From NCBI GenBank assembly GCA_964019135.1, contig OZ025249.1:2356001-2420000 (forward strand): DNA of 64,000 nt. The letters are read 5' to 3'. The translations under genes were made by a program, and so were the position numbers. Under the pieces are notes generated by a model. That model searched no databases. It was not told the DNA's origin and worked only from the letters and a program-made list of their open reading frames with translations. Numbering within the stretch: the stretch's first letter is position 1; each line of letters starts with the position of its first letter. Source of the stretch: Arenicola marina (taxonomy: Eukaryota > Annelida > Polychaeta > Arenicolidae). Positions 53,701 through 63,023 of this stretch are shown here, piece by piece.

Positions 53701-56700
53701 GAGGATTATAATGGTGTAGGAGACCAGAAAAACCTTGAAAAAACTGAATCATACGACAACTCTTCAAGCATTCCTTACGGGCAGAATGTCCACATCGTTA
53801 TTTTAAAGTAACGGCATATCCATGATTAACGACCAAGCTGGTGCCGTGCCTGACACACGCGCTGAACATGCCAACAAGCTGGTGCCGTGCCTGACACACG
53901 CGCTGAACATGCCAACAAGCTGGTGCCGTGCCTGACATACGCGCTGAACATGCCAACAAGCTGGTGCCGTGCCTGACACACGCGCTGAACATGCCAACAA
54001 GCTGGTGCCGTGCCTGACACACGCGCTGAACATGCCAACAAGCTGGTGCCGTGCCTGACACACGCGCTGAACATGCCAACAAGCTGGTGCCGTGCCTGAC
54101 ACACGCGCTGAACATGCCAACAAGCTGGTGCCGTGCCTGACACACGCGCTGAACATGCCAACAAGCTGGTGCCGTGCCTGACACACGCGCTGAACATGCC
54201 AACAAGCTGGTGCCGTGCCTGACACACGCGCTGAACATGCCGTACTGACGGAAGCTCGTGTGTCACACCATCAGATTATTCATAGTTCGAGTGTCAACTG
54301 TGATGGTCGTCTCGGGAACTACGTGCCATAACCTATATGAATAGTTTTAACAGCCGGCGAAAAGTATGTGTATGCATGTGTTTGTCGTCATTGTGGTTCG
54401 TTTGACACGACGTGGGTGCAGTTTTTATTCTGGTTTGATGAGATTGTGTCTTGTTTTCTAACAGTCAGAGTATTTCCGGGAAGCTACGTACCACAACCTG
54501 TATGAATATATAATATAGATAGTCTTCATTCGACCCAATTGCATTGGCTCAATTTAGTCTTTTGCACAAAACGGTCTTTTCAGTAAAAAAAGAAGACATA
54601 TATATCTAACTGAATATACCTCCCAAGGTACTTTGACCTCGGGTTATCCCATCGCACCTGGCAACCTACACACAATGTGGCACTCTTCATTGCTGTTTCC
54701 GGTTCCAGTTTACCGACGGTATAAGTGACGTCACCGGAAGTGTCGTCAATGGAAGGGTCACGTGCAGCTTCAGGCGATTGACGTCAGTGCCTGGAAACAG
54801 CAAGATTTTCCCCCTTGACACTGCCTATTACCTGCTCATAGCTATGGGGGCGATGTCTGGTGGTAAGCGGCGTTACTATGGTTACGGGCGGGCCTACCTG
54901 GCTGCTCAGTCTGTCTGTGTAATAAGCATGGTTACTGGAGTAACTTTGGCTAAAAAGCTGCAGACCTCCGATGCCGATATATATGTTAGCTGACGAAAAG
55001 GTCAAATTCATACTGACAAAATAAAACTTGTCGCTCTTCTAGTTCTTGTATTATCACTCAATATATAAAATGCCTTCAAAATAGTCAAGAAAGTGTGTTG
55101 AAAAGTACTGTTTCACACTTCCCGAGTAAAGTGACAACTAAACCGTAGCATTTATCTTATAGTTGTCTTATAGACTGTATGCTTGGGAATCAACCGCACT
55201 GAGCTGATTAATCAAGTTAGAAGTCTCCCTTTGATTACCACCAGAAAGTAATACCGTCTTACTTCTCGTGCAGGGAACAAAGTGCAGCACACAACCACAC
55301 TGTCGTCCTCCAGCAAATACCGCCTGACTGAGGCCTCGACCGGCGGGGGCGGCGCGGCGACAGGCTCCGGGTACGGACTGGTCCAGGCGCACGGTGAGTG
55401 GACTGGGGGAGACAGACTCAGAGTACGGACTGGTCCAGGCGCACTGTGAGTGGACTGCGGGACACAGACCCAGGGTACGGACTGGTCCAGGCGCACGGTG
55501 AGTGGACTGGGGGAGACAGACACAGGGTACGGACTGGTCCAGGCGCACGATGAGTGGGCTGGGGGAGACAGACCCAGGGTACGGACTGGTCCAGGCGCAC
55601 GGTGAGTGGACTGGGGGAGACAGACACAGGGTACGGACTGGTCCAGGCGCACGGTGAGTGGACTGGAGGATACAGACCCAGAGTACGAACTGGTCCAGGC
55701 GCACAGTGAGTGGACTGGGGGAGACAGGCCCAGGGTACGGACTGGTCCAGGCGCACGGTGAGTGGACTGCGGGACACAGACCCAGGGTACGGACTGGTCC
55801 AGGCGCACGGTGAGTGGACTGGGGGAGACAGACACGGGGTACGGACTGGCCCAGGCGCACGGTGAGGGGACTGGGGGAGACAGCCCCAGGGTACGGACTG
55901 GTCCAGGCGCACGATGAGTGGGCTGGGGGAGACAGACCCAGGGTACGGACTGTTCCAGGCGCGGTGAGTGGACTGGCGGAGACAGACCCAGGGTACGGAC
56001 TGGTCCAGGCGCACGGTGAGTGGACTGGGGGAGACAGACACAGGGTACGGACTGGTCCAGGCGCACGGTGAGTGGACTGGAGGATACAGACCCAGAGTAC
56101 GAACTGGTCCAGGCGCACAGTGAGTGGACTGGGGGAGACAGGCCCAGGGTACGGACTGGTCCAGGCGCACGGTGAGTGGACTGCGGGAGGCAGACCCAGG
56201 GTACGCACTGGTCCAGGCGCACGGTGAGTGGACTGGAGAAGACAGACCCAGGGTACGGACTGGTCCAGGCGCACGGGGAGTGGACTGGGGGAGGCAGACC
56301 CAGGGTACGCACTGGTCCAGGCGCACGGTGAGTGGACTGGAGAAGACAGACCCAGGGTACGGACTGGTCCAGGCGCACGGTGAGTGGACTGGGGAAGACA
56401 GACCCAGGGTACGGACTGGTCCAGGCGCACGGTGAGTGGACTGGGGAAGACAGACCCAGGGTACGGACTGGTCTAGGCGCACAGTGAGTGGACTGGGGGA
56501 GACAGGTTCAGGGTACGGACTGTTCCAGGCGCGGTGAGTGGACTGGCGGAGACAGACCCAGGGTACGGACTGGTCCAGGCGCACGGTGAGTGGACTGGAG
56601 GATACAGACCCAGAGTACGAACTGGTCCAGGCGCACAGTGAGTGGACTGGGGGAGGCAGGCCCAGGGTACGGACTGGTCCAGGCGCACGGTGAGTGGACT

Positions 56701-59700
56701 GCGGGACACAGACCCAGGGTACGGACTGGTCCAGGCGCACGGGGAGTGGACTGGGGGAGGCAGACCCAGGGTACGGACTGGTCCAGGCGCACGGTGAGTG
56801 GACTGGAGGATACAGACCCAGGGTACGGACTGGTCCAGGCGCACGGTGAGTGGACTGGGGAAGACAGACCTAGGGTACGGATGGTCCAGGCGCACGGTGA
56901 GTGGACTGGGGGAGACAGACCCAGGATACGGACTGGTCCAGGCGTACGGTGAGTGGACTGGGGGAGACAGACCCAGGGTACGGACTGGTCTAGGCGCACG
57001 GTGAGTGGACTGGGAGAGACAGACCCAGGGTACGCACTGGTCCAGGCGCACGGTGAGTGGACTGGCGGAGACAGACCCAGGGTACGGACTGGTCCAGGCA
57101 CACAGTGAGTGGACTGGGAGAGACAGACCCAGGGTACGCACTGGTCCAGGCGCACGGTGAGTGGACTGGGAGAGACAGACCCCGGGTACGGACTGGTCCA
57201 GGCGCACGGTGAGTGGACTGGGAGAGACAGACCCAGGGTACGGACTGGTCCAGGCGCACGGTGAGTGGACTGGGAGAGACAGACCCAGGGTACGCACTGG
57301 TCCAGGCGCACGGTGAGTGGACTGGGAGAGACAGACTCAGGGTACGGACTGGTCCAGGCGTACGGTGAGTGGACTGGGAGAGACAGACCCAGGGTACGCA
57401 CTGGTCCAGGCGCACGGTGAGTGGACTGGGGGAGACAGACCCCGGGTACGGACTGGTCCAGGCGCACGGTGAGTGGACTGGGAGAGACAGACCCAGGGTA
57501 CGCACTGGTCCAGGCGCACGGTGAGTGGACTGGGAGAGACAGACCCAGGGTACGGACTGGTCCAAGCGCACGGTGAGTGGACTGGGGGAGACAGACCCAG
57601 GGTACGGACTGGTCCAGGCGCACGGTGAGTGGACTGTTGGGATAAAGACCCAGGGTACGGACTGGTCCAGGCGCACGGTGAGTGGACTGGGGAAGACAGA
57701 CCCAGGGTACGGACTGGTCCAAGCGCACGGTGAGTGGACTGGGGGAGACAGACCCAGGGTACGGACTGGTCCAGGCGCACGGTGAGTGGACTGGGGAAGA
57801 CAGACCCAGGGTACGCACTGGTCCAGGCGCACGGGGAGTGGACTGGAGGATACAGCCCCAGGGTACGGACTGGTCCAGGCACACGGTGAGTGGACTGGGG
57901 TAGACAGGCTCAGGGTACGGACTGGTCCAAGCGCACGGTGAGTGGACTGGGAGAGACAGACCCAGGGTACGCACTGGTCCAGGCGCACGGTGAGTGGACT
58001 GGGAGAGACAGACCCAGGGTACGGACTGGTCCAGGCACACGGTGAGTGGACTGGGGTAGACAGGCTCAGAGTACTGACTGGTCCAGGCGCACGGTGAGTG
58101 GACTGGGAGAGACAGACCCAGGGTACGGACTGGTCCAGGCGCACGGTGAGTGGACTGCGGGATACAGCCCCAGGGTACGGACTGGTCCAGGCGCACGGTG
58201 AGTGGACTGGGAGAGACAGACTCAGGGTACGGACTGGTCCAGGCGTACGGTGAGTGGACTGGGAGAGACAGACCCAGGGTACGCACTGGTCCAGGCGCAC
58301 GGTGAGTGGACTGGGAGAGACAGACCCAGGGTACGGACTGGTCCAGGCACACGGTGAGTGGACTGGGGTAGACAGGCTCAGAGTACTGACTGGTCCAGGC
58401 GCACGGTGAGTGGACTGGGAGAGACAGACCCAGGGTACGGACTGGTCCAGGCGCACGGTGAGTGGACTGCGGGATACAGCCCCAGGGTACGGACTGGTCC
58501 AGGCGCACGGTGAGTGGACTGGGAGAGACAGACCCAGGGTACGCACTGGTCCAGGCGCACGGTGAGTGGACTGGCGGAGACAGACCCAGGGTACGGACTG
58601 GTCCAGGCACACGGTGAGTGGACTGGGGTAGACAGGCTCAGAGTACTGACTGGTCCAGGCGCACGGTGAGTGGACTGGGAGAGACAGACCCAGGGTACGG
58701 ACTGGTCCAGGCGCACGGTGAGTGGACTGGCGGAGACAGACCCAGGGTACGGACTGGTCCAGGCACACGGTGAGTGGACTGGGGTAGACAGGCTCAGAGT
58801 ACTGACTGGTCCAGGCGCACGGTGAGTGGACTGGGAGAGACAGACCCAGGGTACGCACTGGTCCAGGCGCACGACGAGTGGACTGGGGGAGACAGACTCA
58901 GGGTACGGACTGGTCCAGGCACACGGTGAGTGGACTGGAGGAGACAGACCCAGGATACGGACTGGTCTAGCCACACGGTTAGTGGACTGGAGGATACAGA
59001 CCCAGGGTACGGATCGATCCAGGCGCACGGTGAGTGGACTGGGGGAGACAGACCCAGGGTACGGACTGGTCCAGGCGCGGTGAGTGGACTTAGGGACTGG
59101 TCAATGTGTCTAGAACGTTTCGCTGTGTGAGCCGATGTAAAGTGTTTTTTTTTGTTTAAACCAAGGAGCCCTACTTTTTCGATTCTATCGGGTCATGTGA
59201 CATTGACCTTGTCATCAACATTGACCTTGACGTTGACCTTGCAGCCATCTTGATGGTGGCCGCCTGGCTGCTGACTGGCTGTCTGGGGATGATGATGGCG
59301 CGCTACTACAAGCAGGGCTGGCCGGACAAGACCATGTGCGGCACCAAAGTCTGGTTCAATGTGAGTCCCCGAGTCCTGCAGTGTGTGCAATAAGTCTGGT
59401 TCAATGTGAGTCCCCGAGCCCTGCAGTGTGTGCAATAAGTCTGGTTCAATGTGAATCCCCAAGTCCTACAGTGTGTGCAATAAGTCTGGTTTAATGTGAG
59501 TCCCCGAGTCCTGCAGTGTGAGCAATAAGTCTGGTTCAATGCGAGTCCCCGAGTCCTGCAGTGTGTGCAATAAGTCTGGTTCAATGTGAATCCCCAAGTC
59601 CTACAGTGTGTGCAATAAGTCTGGTTCAATGTGAGTCCCCGAGTCCTTTAGTGTGAGCAATAAGTCTGGTTCAATGTGAGTCCCCGAGTCCTTTAGTGTG

Positions 59701-62480
59701 AGCAATAAGTCTGGTTCAATGTGAGTCCCCGAGTCCTGCAGTGTGTGCAATAAGTCTGGTTCAATGTGAGTCCCCGAGCCCTGCAGTGTGTGCAATAAAT
59801 CTGGTTCAATGTGAATCCCCGAGTTCTGCAGTGTGTGCAATAAGTCTGGTTCAATGTGAGTCCCCGAGTCCTGCAGTGTGTGCAATAAGTCTGGTTCAAT
59901 GTGAGTCCCCGAGTCCTGCAGTGTGTGCAATAAGTCTGGTTCAATGTGAGTCCCCGAGTCCTGCAGTGTGTGCAATAAGTCTGGTTCAATGTGAGTCCCC
60001 GAGTCCTGCAGTGTGTGCAATAAGTCTGGTTCAACGTGAGTCCCCGAGTCCTGCAGTGTGTGCAATAAGTCTGGTTCAATGTGAGTCCCCGAGTCCTGCA
60101 GTGTGAGCAATAATTCTGGTTCCATGTGAACCTACAGTGTATTAACTGAGCACTCTATGATGTCCCAGCCTACAGTGTATTAACTGAGCACTCTATGATG
60201 TCCCAGCCTACACTGTATTCACTGAGCACTCTATGATGTCCCAGCCTACAGTGTAGTAACTGAGCACTCTATGATGTCCCAGCCTACAGTGTAGTAACTG
60301 AGCACTCTATGATGTCCCAGCCTACACTGTATTCACTGAGCACTCTATGATGTCCCAGCCTACACTGTATTAACTGAGTATTCTATGATGTCCCAGCCTA
60401 CAGTGTATTAACTGAGCACTCTATGATGTCCCAGCCTACAGTGTAGTAACTGAGCACTCTATGATGTCCCAGCCTACAGTGTAGTAACTGTGCACTCTAT
60501 GATGTCCCAGCCTACAGTGTATTAACTGTACACTCTATGATGTCCCTGCTTACAGTGTATTAACTATGCACTCTATGATGTCCCTGCTTACAGTGTATTA
60601 ACTGAGCACTCTATGATGTCCCAGCCTACACTGTATTCACTGAGCACTCTATGATGTCCCAGCCTACAGTGTAGTAACTGAGCACTCTATGATGTCCCAG
60701 CCTACAGTGTAGTAACTGAGCACTCTATGATGTCCCAGCCTACACTGTATTCACTGAGCACTCTATGATGTCCCAGCCTACACTGTATTAACTGAGTATT
60801 CTATGATGTGCCAGCCTACAGTGTATTAACTGAGCATTCTATGATGTTCCAGCCTACAGTGTAGTAACTGTGCACTCTATGATGTCCCTACTTACAGTGT
60901 ATTCACTGAGCACTCTATGATGTCCCTGCTTACAGTGTATTAACTATGCACTCTATAATGTCCCTGCTTACAGTGTATTAACTGAGCACTCTATGATGTC
61001 CCAGCCTACACTGTATTAACTGAGTATTCTATGATGTCCCAGCCTACAGTGTATTAACTGTGCACTCTATGATGTCCCTACTTACAGTGTATTCACTGAG
61101 CACTCTATGATGTCCCTGCTTACAGTGTATTAACTATGCACTCTATGATGTCCCTGCTTACAGTGTATTAACTATGCACTCTATGATGTCCCTGCTTACA
61201 GTGTATTAACTGAGCACTCTATGATGTCCCAGCCTACACTGTATTAACTGAGTATTCTATGATGTGCCAGCCTACAGTGTATTAACTGAGCATTCTATGA
61301 TGTCCCAGCCTACAGTGTATTAACTGTGCACTCTATGATGTCCCAGCCTACACTGTATTCACTGAGCACTCTATGATGTCCCTACTTACAGTGTATTCAC
61401 TGAGCACTCTATGATGTCCCTGCTTACAGTGTATTAACTATGCACTCTATGATGTCCCTGCCTACAGTGTATTAACTGAGCACTCTATGATGTCCCAGCC
61501 TACACTGTATTAACTGAGTATTCTATGATGTCCCAGCCTACAGTGTATTAACTGAGCACTCTATGATGTCCCAGCCTACAGTGTATGAACTGAGCACTCT
61601 ATGATGTCCCAGCCTACAGTGTATTAACTGAGCACTCTATGATGTCCCAGCCTACAGTGTATTAACTGAGCATTCTATGATGTCCCAGCCTACAGTGTAT
61701 TAACTGAGCACTCTATGATGTTCCAGCCTACACTGTATTCACTGAGCACTCTATGATGTCCCAGCCTACAGTGTATTAACTGAGCACTCTATGATGTCCC
61801 AGCCTACAGTGTATTAACTGAGCATTCTATGATGTCCCAGCCTACAGTGTATTAACTGAGCACTCTATGATGTCCCAGCCTACACTGTATTAACTGAGCA
61901 TTCTATGATGTCCCAGCCTACAGTGTATTAACTGTGCACTCTATGATGTCCCAGCCTACACTGTATTCACTGAGCACTCTATGATGTCCCTACTTACAGT
62001 GTATTCACTGAGCACTCTATGATGTCCCTGCTTACAGTGTATTAACTATGCACTCTATGATGTCCCTGCCTACAGTGTATTAACTGAGCACTCTATGATG
62101 TCCCAGCCTACAGTGTATTAACTGAGCACTCTATGATGTCCCAGCCTACAGTGTATGAACTGAGCACTCTATGATGTCCCAGCCTACAGTGTATTAACTG
62201 TACACTCTATGATGTCCCAGCCTACACTGTATTAACTGAGCACTCTATGATGTCCCAGCCTACAGTGTATTAACTGAGCACTCTATGATGTCCCAGCCTA
62301 CACTGTATTAACTGAGCACTCTATGATGTCCCAGCCTACAGTGTATTAACTGAGCATTCTATGATGTACTGTTGATGTTCCTGTTGTTTCCAGGTCCATC
62401 GAGTGCTGATGATTCTCACCCTCTTCCTGACTCTGGCTGGCTTCATCGTCATCTTTATCCATGTCAAGGGCTACAGTGGG
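47558..62480 (+). CDS. FRRS1-like: Ferric-chelate reductase 1-like protein (Reeler-DOMON-cytochrome b561), 10 exons, 3' partial
   Basis: Ten exons join in frame, all with GT...AG introns and matching phases, to 440 residues. Order: signal peptide (hydrophobic residues 10-26), Reeler domain about 30-171, short linker, DOMON domain about 182-345, Gly-rich linker, then the first two membrane helices of a b561 domain (373-394 and 415-434). H372 (VQAH) and H413 (VHR) fit the first two haem-ligand histidines of that domain. The family FRRS1/SDR2 consists of membrane haem proteins that reduce ferric iron with cytosolic electron donors; that role is inferred from family membership. By comparison with the roughly 590-residue vertebrate protein, about 150 residues (the remaining helices) lie past the window. 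Start: ACCATGG at 47558 precedes the signal peptide. Several introns carry tandem copies of their own donor. Confidence 0.9.
47778..47975. repeat. Intron 1 donor-side repeat (64-bp dimeric unit)
   Basis: Copies of GGGGCCGTCACAAGTACGAC occur at 47800, 47864 and 47928, 64 bp apart, with a partial copy at 47961. Each unit is itself a dimer of about 32 bp, both halves containing GTACGAYCCAGCCC. The unit resembles the exon-1/intron-1 junction (GGGGACACCGTCACAG|GTA), so the founder appears to be the splice site itself. The donor GT is kept as AAGTAC in the copies, a weaker donor. Confidence 0.8.
47981..48725. repeat. Intron 1 acceptor-side 29-bp minisatellite
   Basis: The unit TGTGGTATATGCTCTGTGTG plus TGTTCTGAC is repeated about 25 times and ends about 30 bp before the intron-1 acceptor (CTCTGTGGCAG|TG). 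Frames of 83-306 codons across it on both strands are by-products of low stop density and are not exons. Confidence 0.95.
48760..48887 (+). CDS. FRRS1-like: FRRS1-like exon 2: Reeler core
   Basis: Residues 74-116, phase 1 in and phase 0 out. It encodes VTIAGGEFEGFMVEAR, the typical Reeler core strand, and C114 in QLCNG, the likely partner of C39. The acceptor is TGTGGCAG and the donor GGG|GTCAGT. Confidence 0.9.
48888..49116 (+). other. Intron 2 (229 bp)
   Basis: A short AT-rich intron with a small (AAT)n microsatellite at about 49013-49034. It has no donor-derived tandem repeat, unlike introns 1, 4, 8, 9 and 10. Confidence 0.85.
49117..49208 (+). CDS. FRRS1-like: FRRS1-like exon 3: Reeler C-terminal part
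   Basis: Residues 117-146 plus two bases. It encodes GALSHTDQFDRTSISFEW and then IAPTDAQGHIQF, matching the family pattern S-A-V-S-H...W-x-A-P...H-x-Q-F. The acceptor is CCGCAG and the donor TTCAG|GTAGGT. Confidence 0.9.
49209..49485 (+). other. Intron 3, unique left part
   Basis: Low-copy intron sequence between the donor of exon 3 and the left flank of dispersed repeat copy 2. Nothing else is seen in it. Confidence 0.6.
49519..51409. mobile_element. TIR element with 9-bp TSD and internal 37-bp satellite
   Basis: A perfect 9-bp direct repeat CAACGGTCT (49510-49518 and 51410-51418) flanks 1,891 bp. The ends are inverted: left TTATCAGGCCTGCCTCTAA, right (reverse complement) TTACCAGGCCTGTCTCTAA, 17 of 19 positions identical. 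The related repeat at 37758 lacks the insert and gives the empty site. The left 290 bp are AT-rich without a coding frame; the rest is the 37-bp array. A 9-bp duplication suits Mutator-like elements better than hAT (8 bp). There is no transposase, so it is non-autonomous. Confidence 0.75.
49811..51405. repeat. 37-bp satellite inside the TIR element
   Basis: There are about 43 copies of a 37-bp unit made of GATGTTAGAGACCGGCCTGG plus CCCTAACRGCRCCCAGT. Each contains TTAGAGAC[CA]GGCCTGG, the same string as the right terminal inverted repeat of the element, so the array is in effect a run of terminal-repeat copies. Variation is low: A/G in CTAACRGC, G/A in GCRCCC, C/A in GACMGG. Confidence 0.95.
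51663..52040 (+). other. Intron 3, unique right part
   Basis: Low-copy intron sequence up to the acceptor TTTGCAG of exon 4. Nothing further is recognised in it. Confidence 0.6.
52041..52143 (+). CDS. FRRS1-like: FRRS1-like exon 4: end of Reeler domain and linker
   Basis: Residues 147-181. ATVVEEEKDFWVDVLSPIV matches the last Reeler strand (T-V-V-x...W-V). The linker before the DOMON domain is short compared with vertebrate FRRS1. The acceptor is TTTGCAG and the donor ACAG|GTCAGT. The 3' part of this exon, with its donor, is copied twice in the following intron. Confidence 0.9.
52144..52550 (+). repeat. Intron 4: two tandem partial copies of exon 4 with its donor
   Basis: The exon-4 text from GACTTCTGGGT onward recurs at 52259-52336, followed by the same donor and intron start (CACAG|GTCAGTGGTCAGG, offset 193 bp), and again at 52467 (offset 208 bp), where it breaks off after CCCATCGTAAGCGACC. 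The first copy still reads DFWVDIKSPIVPDPT in the exon-4 frame. The 5' part of exon 4 and its acceptor are not copied; G-rich sequence with GGAGA/GGGGAGG stands in their place. The copies are therefore unlikely to act as complete exons. Confidence 0.85.
52640..52985. repeat. Intron 4 AT-rich 9-10-bp degenerate repeat
   Basis: A run of imperfect TTCTAAATG and TTTTAAATG units of 9-11 bp fills the end of the intron before the exon-5 acceptor. It gives a low-complexity T-rich tract close to the acceptor. Confidence 0.8.
53023..53229 (+). CDS. FRRS1-like: FRRS1-like exon 5: DOMON domain N-terminal half
   Basis: Residues 182-250, phase 0 at both ends. It opens with NCGSAAGCFSYPTGC and C201, the conserved cysteine-rich start of the FRRS1 DOMON domain, and contains VDITLTGDTDGYVAVGLS. 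It ends DQSM, where the family has D-Q-W-M. The basic insert GRKRRQ at about 216-221 could be a protease site; that is only a guess. The acceptor is TTGCTCAG and the donor ATG|GTATGT. Confidence 0.9.
53230..53359 (+). other. Intron 5 (130 bp)
   Basis: The shortest intron of the gene. It has no repeats and ends in a good pyrimidine tract and acceptor (TTTGTTTTCAG). Confidence 0.85.
53360..53452 (+). CDS. FRRS1-like: FRRS1-like exon 6: DOMON domain middle
   Basis: Residues 251-281, phase 0 at both ends. GTDSVMECVNDGGTVRARMS follows the family's G-D-D-x-A-Y-L-C pattern. The acceptor is TTTTCAG and the donor AAG|GTGGGA. Confidence 0.9.
53833..54241. repeat. Intron 6 41-bp minisatellite (10 copies)
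   Basis: Ten nearly identical copies of a 41-bp unit starting CAAGCTGGTGCCGTGCCTGA; one copy has CATACG for CACACG. It lies about 380 bp from the donor and shares no sequence with exon 6, so it is not of the donor-anchored kind. Minus-strand frames of 140-146 codons in all three phases follow from the absence of stops in the unit. Confidence 0.95.
54313..54510. repeat. Intron 6 imperfect 32-34-bp repeat pair
   Basis: CGGGAACTACGTGCCATAAC at 54313 and CGGGAAGCTACGTACCACAA at 54477 begin two related blocks that both continue into AACCTRTATGAATA. They are about 165 bp apart. The origin is not known. Confidence 0.6.
54709..54862 (+). CDS. FRRS1-like: FRRS1-like exon 7: DOMON domain C-terminal half
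   Basis: Residues 282-332 plus one base. VNGRVTCSFRRLTSVPG and FPLDTAYYLLIAMGAMSG match the family pattern C-S-F-R-R...F-x-L-x-x-x-Y-Y-x-x-x-A. The acceptor is GGTTCCAG and the donor GGTG|GTAAGC (phase 1). Confidence 0.9.
54863..55273 (+). other. Intron 7 (411 bp)
   Basis: No tandem repeat and no feature beyond the splice sites is seen; the acceptor is CTTCTCGTGCAG. It serves as a repeat-free comparison with the neighbouring introns. Confidence 0.8.
55274..55393 (+). CDS. FRRS1-like: FRRS1-like exon 8: end of DOMON domain, linker, first b561 histidine
   Basis: Residues 333-372 plus one base. NKVQHTTTLSSSSKYRLTEA closes the DOMON domain. A Gly/Ala-rich linker (TGGGGAATGSG) leads to YGLVQAH, equivalent to the family's L-L-K-x-H-G just before the first b561 helix. 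The donor is CACG|GTGAGT. The last 25 bases of the exon are the start of the 52-bp repeat that fills intron 8. Confidence 0.9.
55369..59090 (+). repeat. Intron 8 donor-anchored 52-bp minisatellite (about 71 copies)
   Basis: The first unit begins in exon 8 (GGGTACGGACTGGTCCAGGC) and runs through GCACG|GTGAGTGGACTGG into the intron; about 71 copies follow by length. Almost every copy keeps CACGGTGAGT, the real donor of exon 8. Units vary in GGGGGAGACAGAC versus GGAGGATACAGAC, GGGAAGACAGAC and GGGAGAGACAGAC, and in CpG positions. In the exon-8 frame the first unit runs into TGA before the array has gone far, so only the first donor keeps the protein. Minus-strand frames up to 700 codons are open because the minus unit has no stop in any phase. 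Confidence 0.95.
59245..59360 (+). CDS. FRRS1-like: FRRS1-like exon 9: first b561 membrane helix
   Basis: Residues 373-411. AILMVAAWLLTGCLGMMMA is the first helix, followed by RYYKQGWPDK and WFN, matching the family's A-W-F-Q at the start of the second helix. A373 replaces the Gly that usually follows the haem histidine. The acceptor is CCTTGCAG and the donor AAT|GTGAGT. The exon end is repeated in the intron. Confidence 0.9.
59347..60129 (+). repeat. Intron 9 donor-anchored 45-bp minisatellite (about 17 copies)
   Basis: The unit begins with the last 14 bases of exon 9, AAGTCTGGTTCAAT, then GTGAGTCCCCGAGTCC and TGCAGTGTGTGCAAT. Each copy thus holds the exon end and its donor AAT|GTGAGT. Because 45 is a multiple of three, long minus-strand frames exist, but the exon-9 frame meets TAA (CAATAAG) in the first unit. 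Confidence 0.95.
60130..62368. repeat. Intron 9 acceptor-side 38-bp minisatellite (about 59 copies)
   Basis: The unit CCTACAGTGTATTAACTGAG plus CACTCTATGATGTCCCAG is repeated up to 25 bp before the exon-10 acceptor, where TCTATGATGT runs into TTGTTTCCAG. Variants (CACTGT/CAGTGT, ATTCAC, TAGTAAC, CTGCTTAC) recur in blocks, for example an 11-unit (418-bp) block around 60204 seen again around 60622. Each unit carries a CCCAGCC or CTACAG, weakly acceptor-like. Confidence 0.95.
62394..62480 (+). CDS. FRRS1-like: FRRS1-like exon 10: second b561 membrane helix
   Basis: Residues 412-440, phase 0 at both ends. VHR carries the second haem histidine (H413). VLMILTLFLTLAGFIVIFIH is the second helix, followed by VKGYSG, where the family has a Gly-Gly-Trp turn. 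The acceptor is TTGTTTCCAG and the donor GGG|GTAAGT. The next exon is outside the window. Confidence 0.9.
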
Positions 62481-63023
62481 GTAAGTGGTGAGGGTGACAG
62501 TGTGGTCAGTGGTGGGGGTGACTGTGGGGTAAGTGGTGGGGTGGGACTGTGGGGTAAGTGGTGGAGAATGACAGTGGGGTAAGTGCTGAGGGGCGACAGT
62601 GGGGTAAATGGTGGGGGGTGAGAGTGGGGTAAGTGGTGAGGGTGACAGTGGGGTAAGTGGTGGGGGGTGACAGTGGGGTAAGTGGTGGGGATGGCAATGG
62701 GTAAGTGGCGAGGGGTGACAATAGGGTAAGTGTTGGGGTGACAATGGGGTAAGTGGTGGCGGTGACAGTGGGGTAAGTAGTGTGGGTGACTGCGAGGTAA
62801 GTGGGGGTGTCCGGCAGTGGGGTAAATTGGTCGGGGTGACAGTGGGGTAAGTGGTGGGGGTCAAGTGGCGTCAGTGGTGGAAGGGTCAGAGTGGGGATAA
62901 GTGGTGGGGGTGACAGTTAGGTAAATGATGCGGGTGAAGTGGAGTGGGTGGTGGAAGGGTGAGAGTGGGTTACGTGATGAGGTGGGGTGAGAGTGGGGCA
63001 AGTGCTGGAGGGGTAACAGGCGG
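62473..63023 (+). repeat. Intron 10 donor-anchored irregular G-rich repeat
   Basis: Copies of ACAGTGGGGTAAGTGGTG follow the exon-10 junction (TACAGTGGG|GTAAGTGGTG) at irregular spacing of about 20-27 bp, around 20 in all. Nearly every copy keeps GGTAAGTGG, a good donor. The spacing is not multiple-constant, so this array is older or more slippage-driven than the others. Confidence 0.85.

Noticed and set aside
55168-58858. Minus-strand frames of 274-700 codons (TVRLDQSVPWVC type)
   Set aside because: They lie in the intron-8 array antisense to the gene, in all three phases at once; the minus unit simply has no stop codon.
59741-60106. + frame of 121 codons (CESPSPAVCAISLVQ type)
   Set aside because: It is a product of the 45-bp array of intron 9; the real exon-9 frame stops in the first unit.
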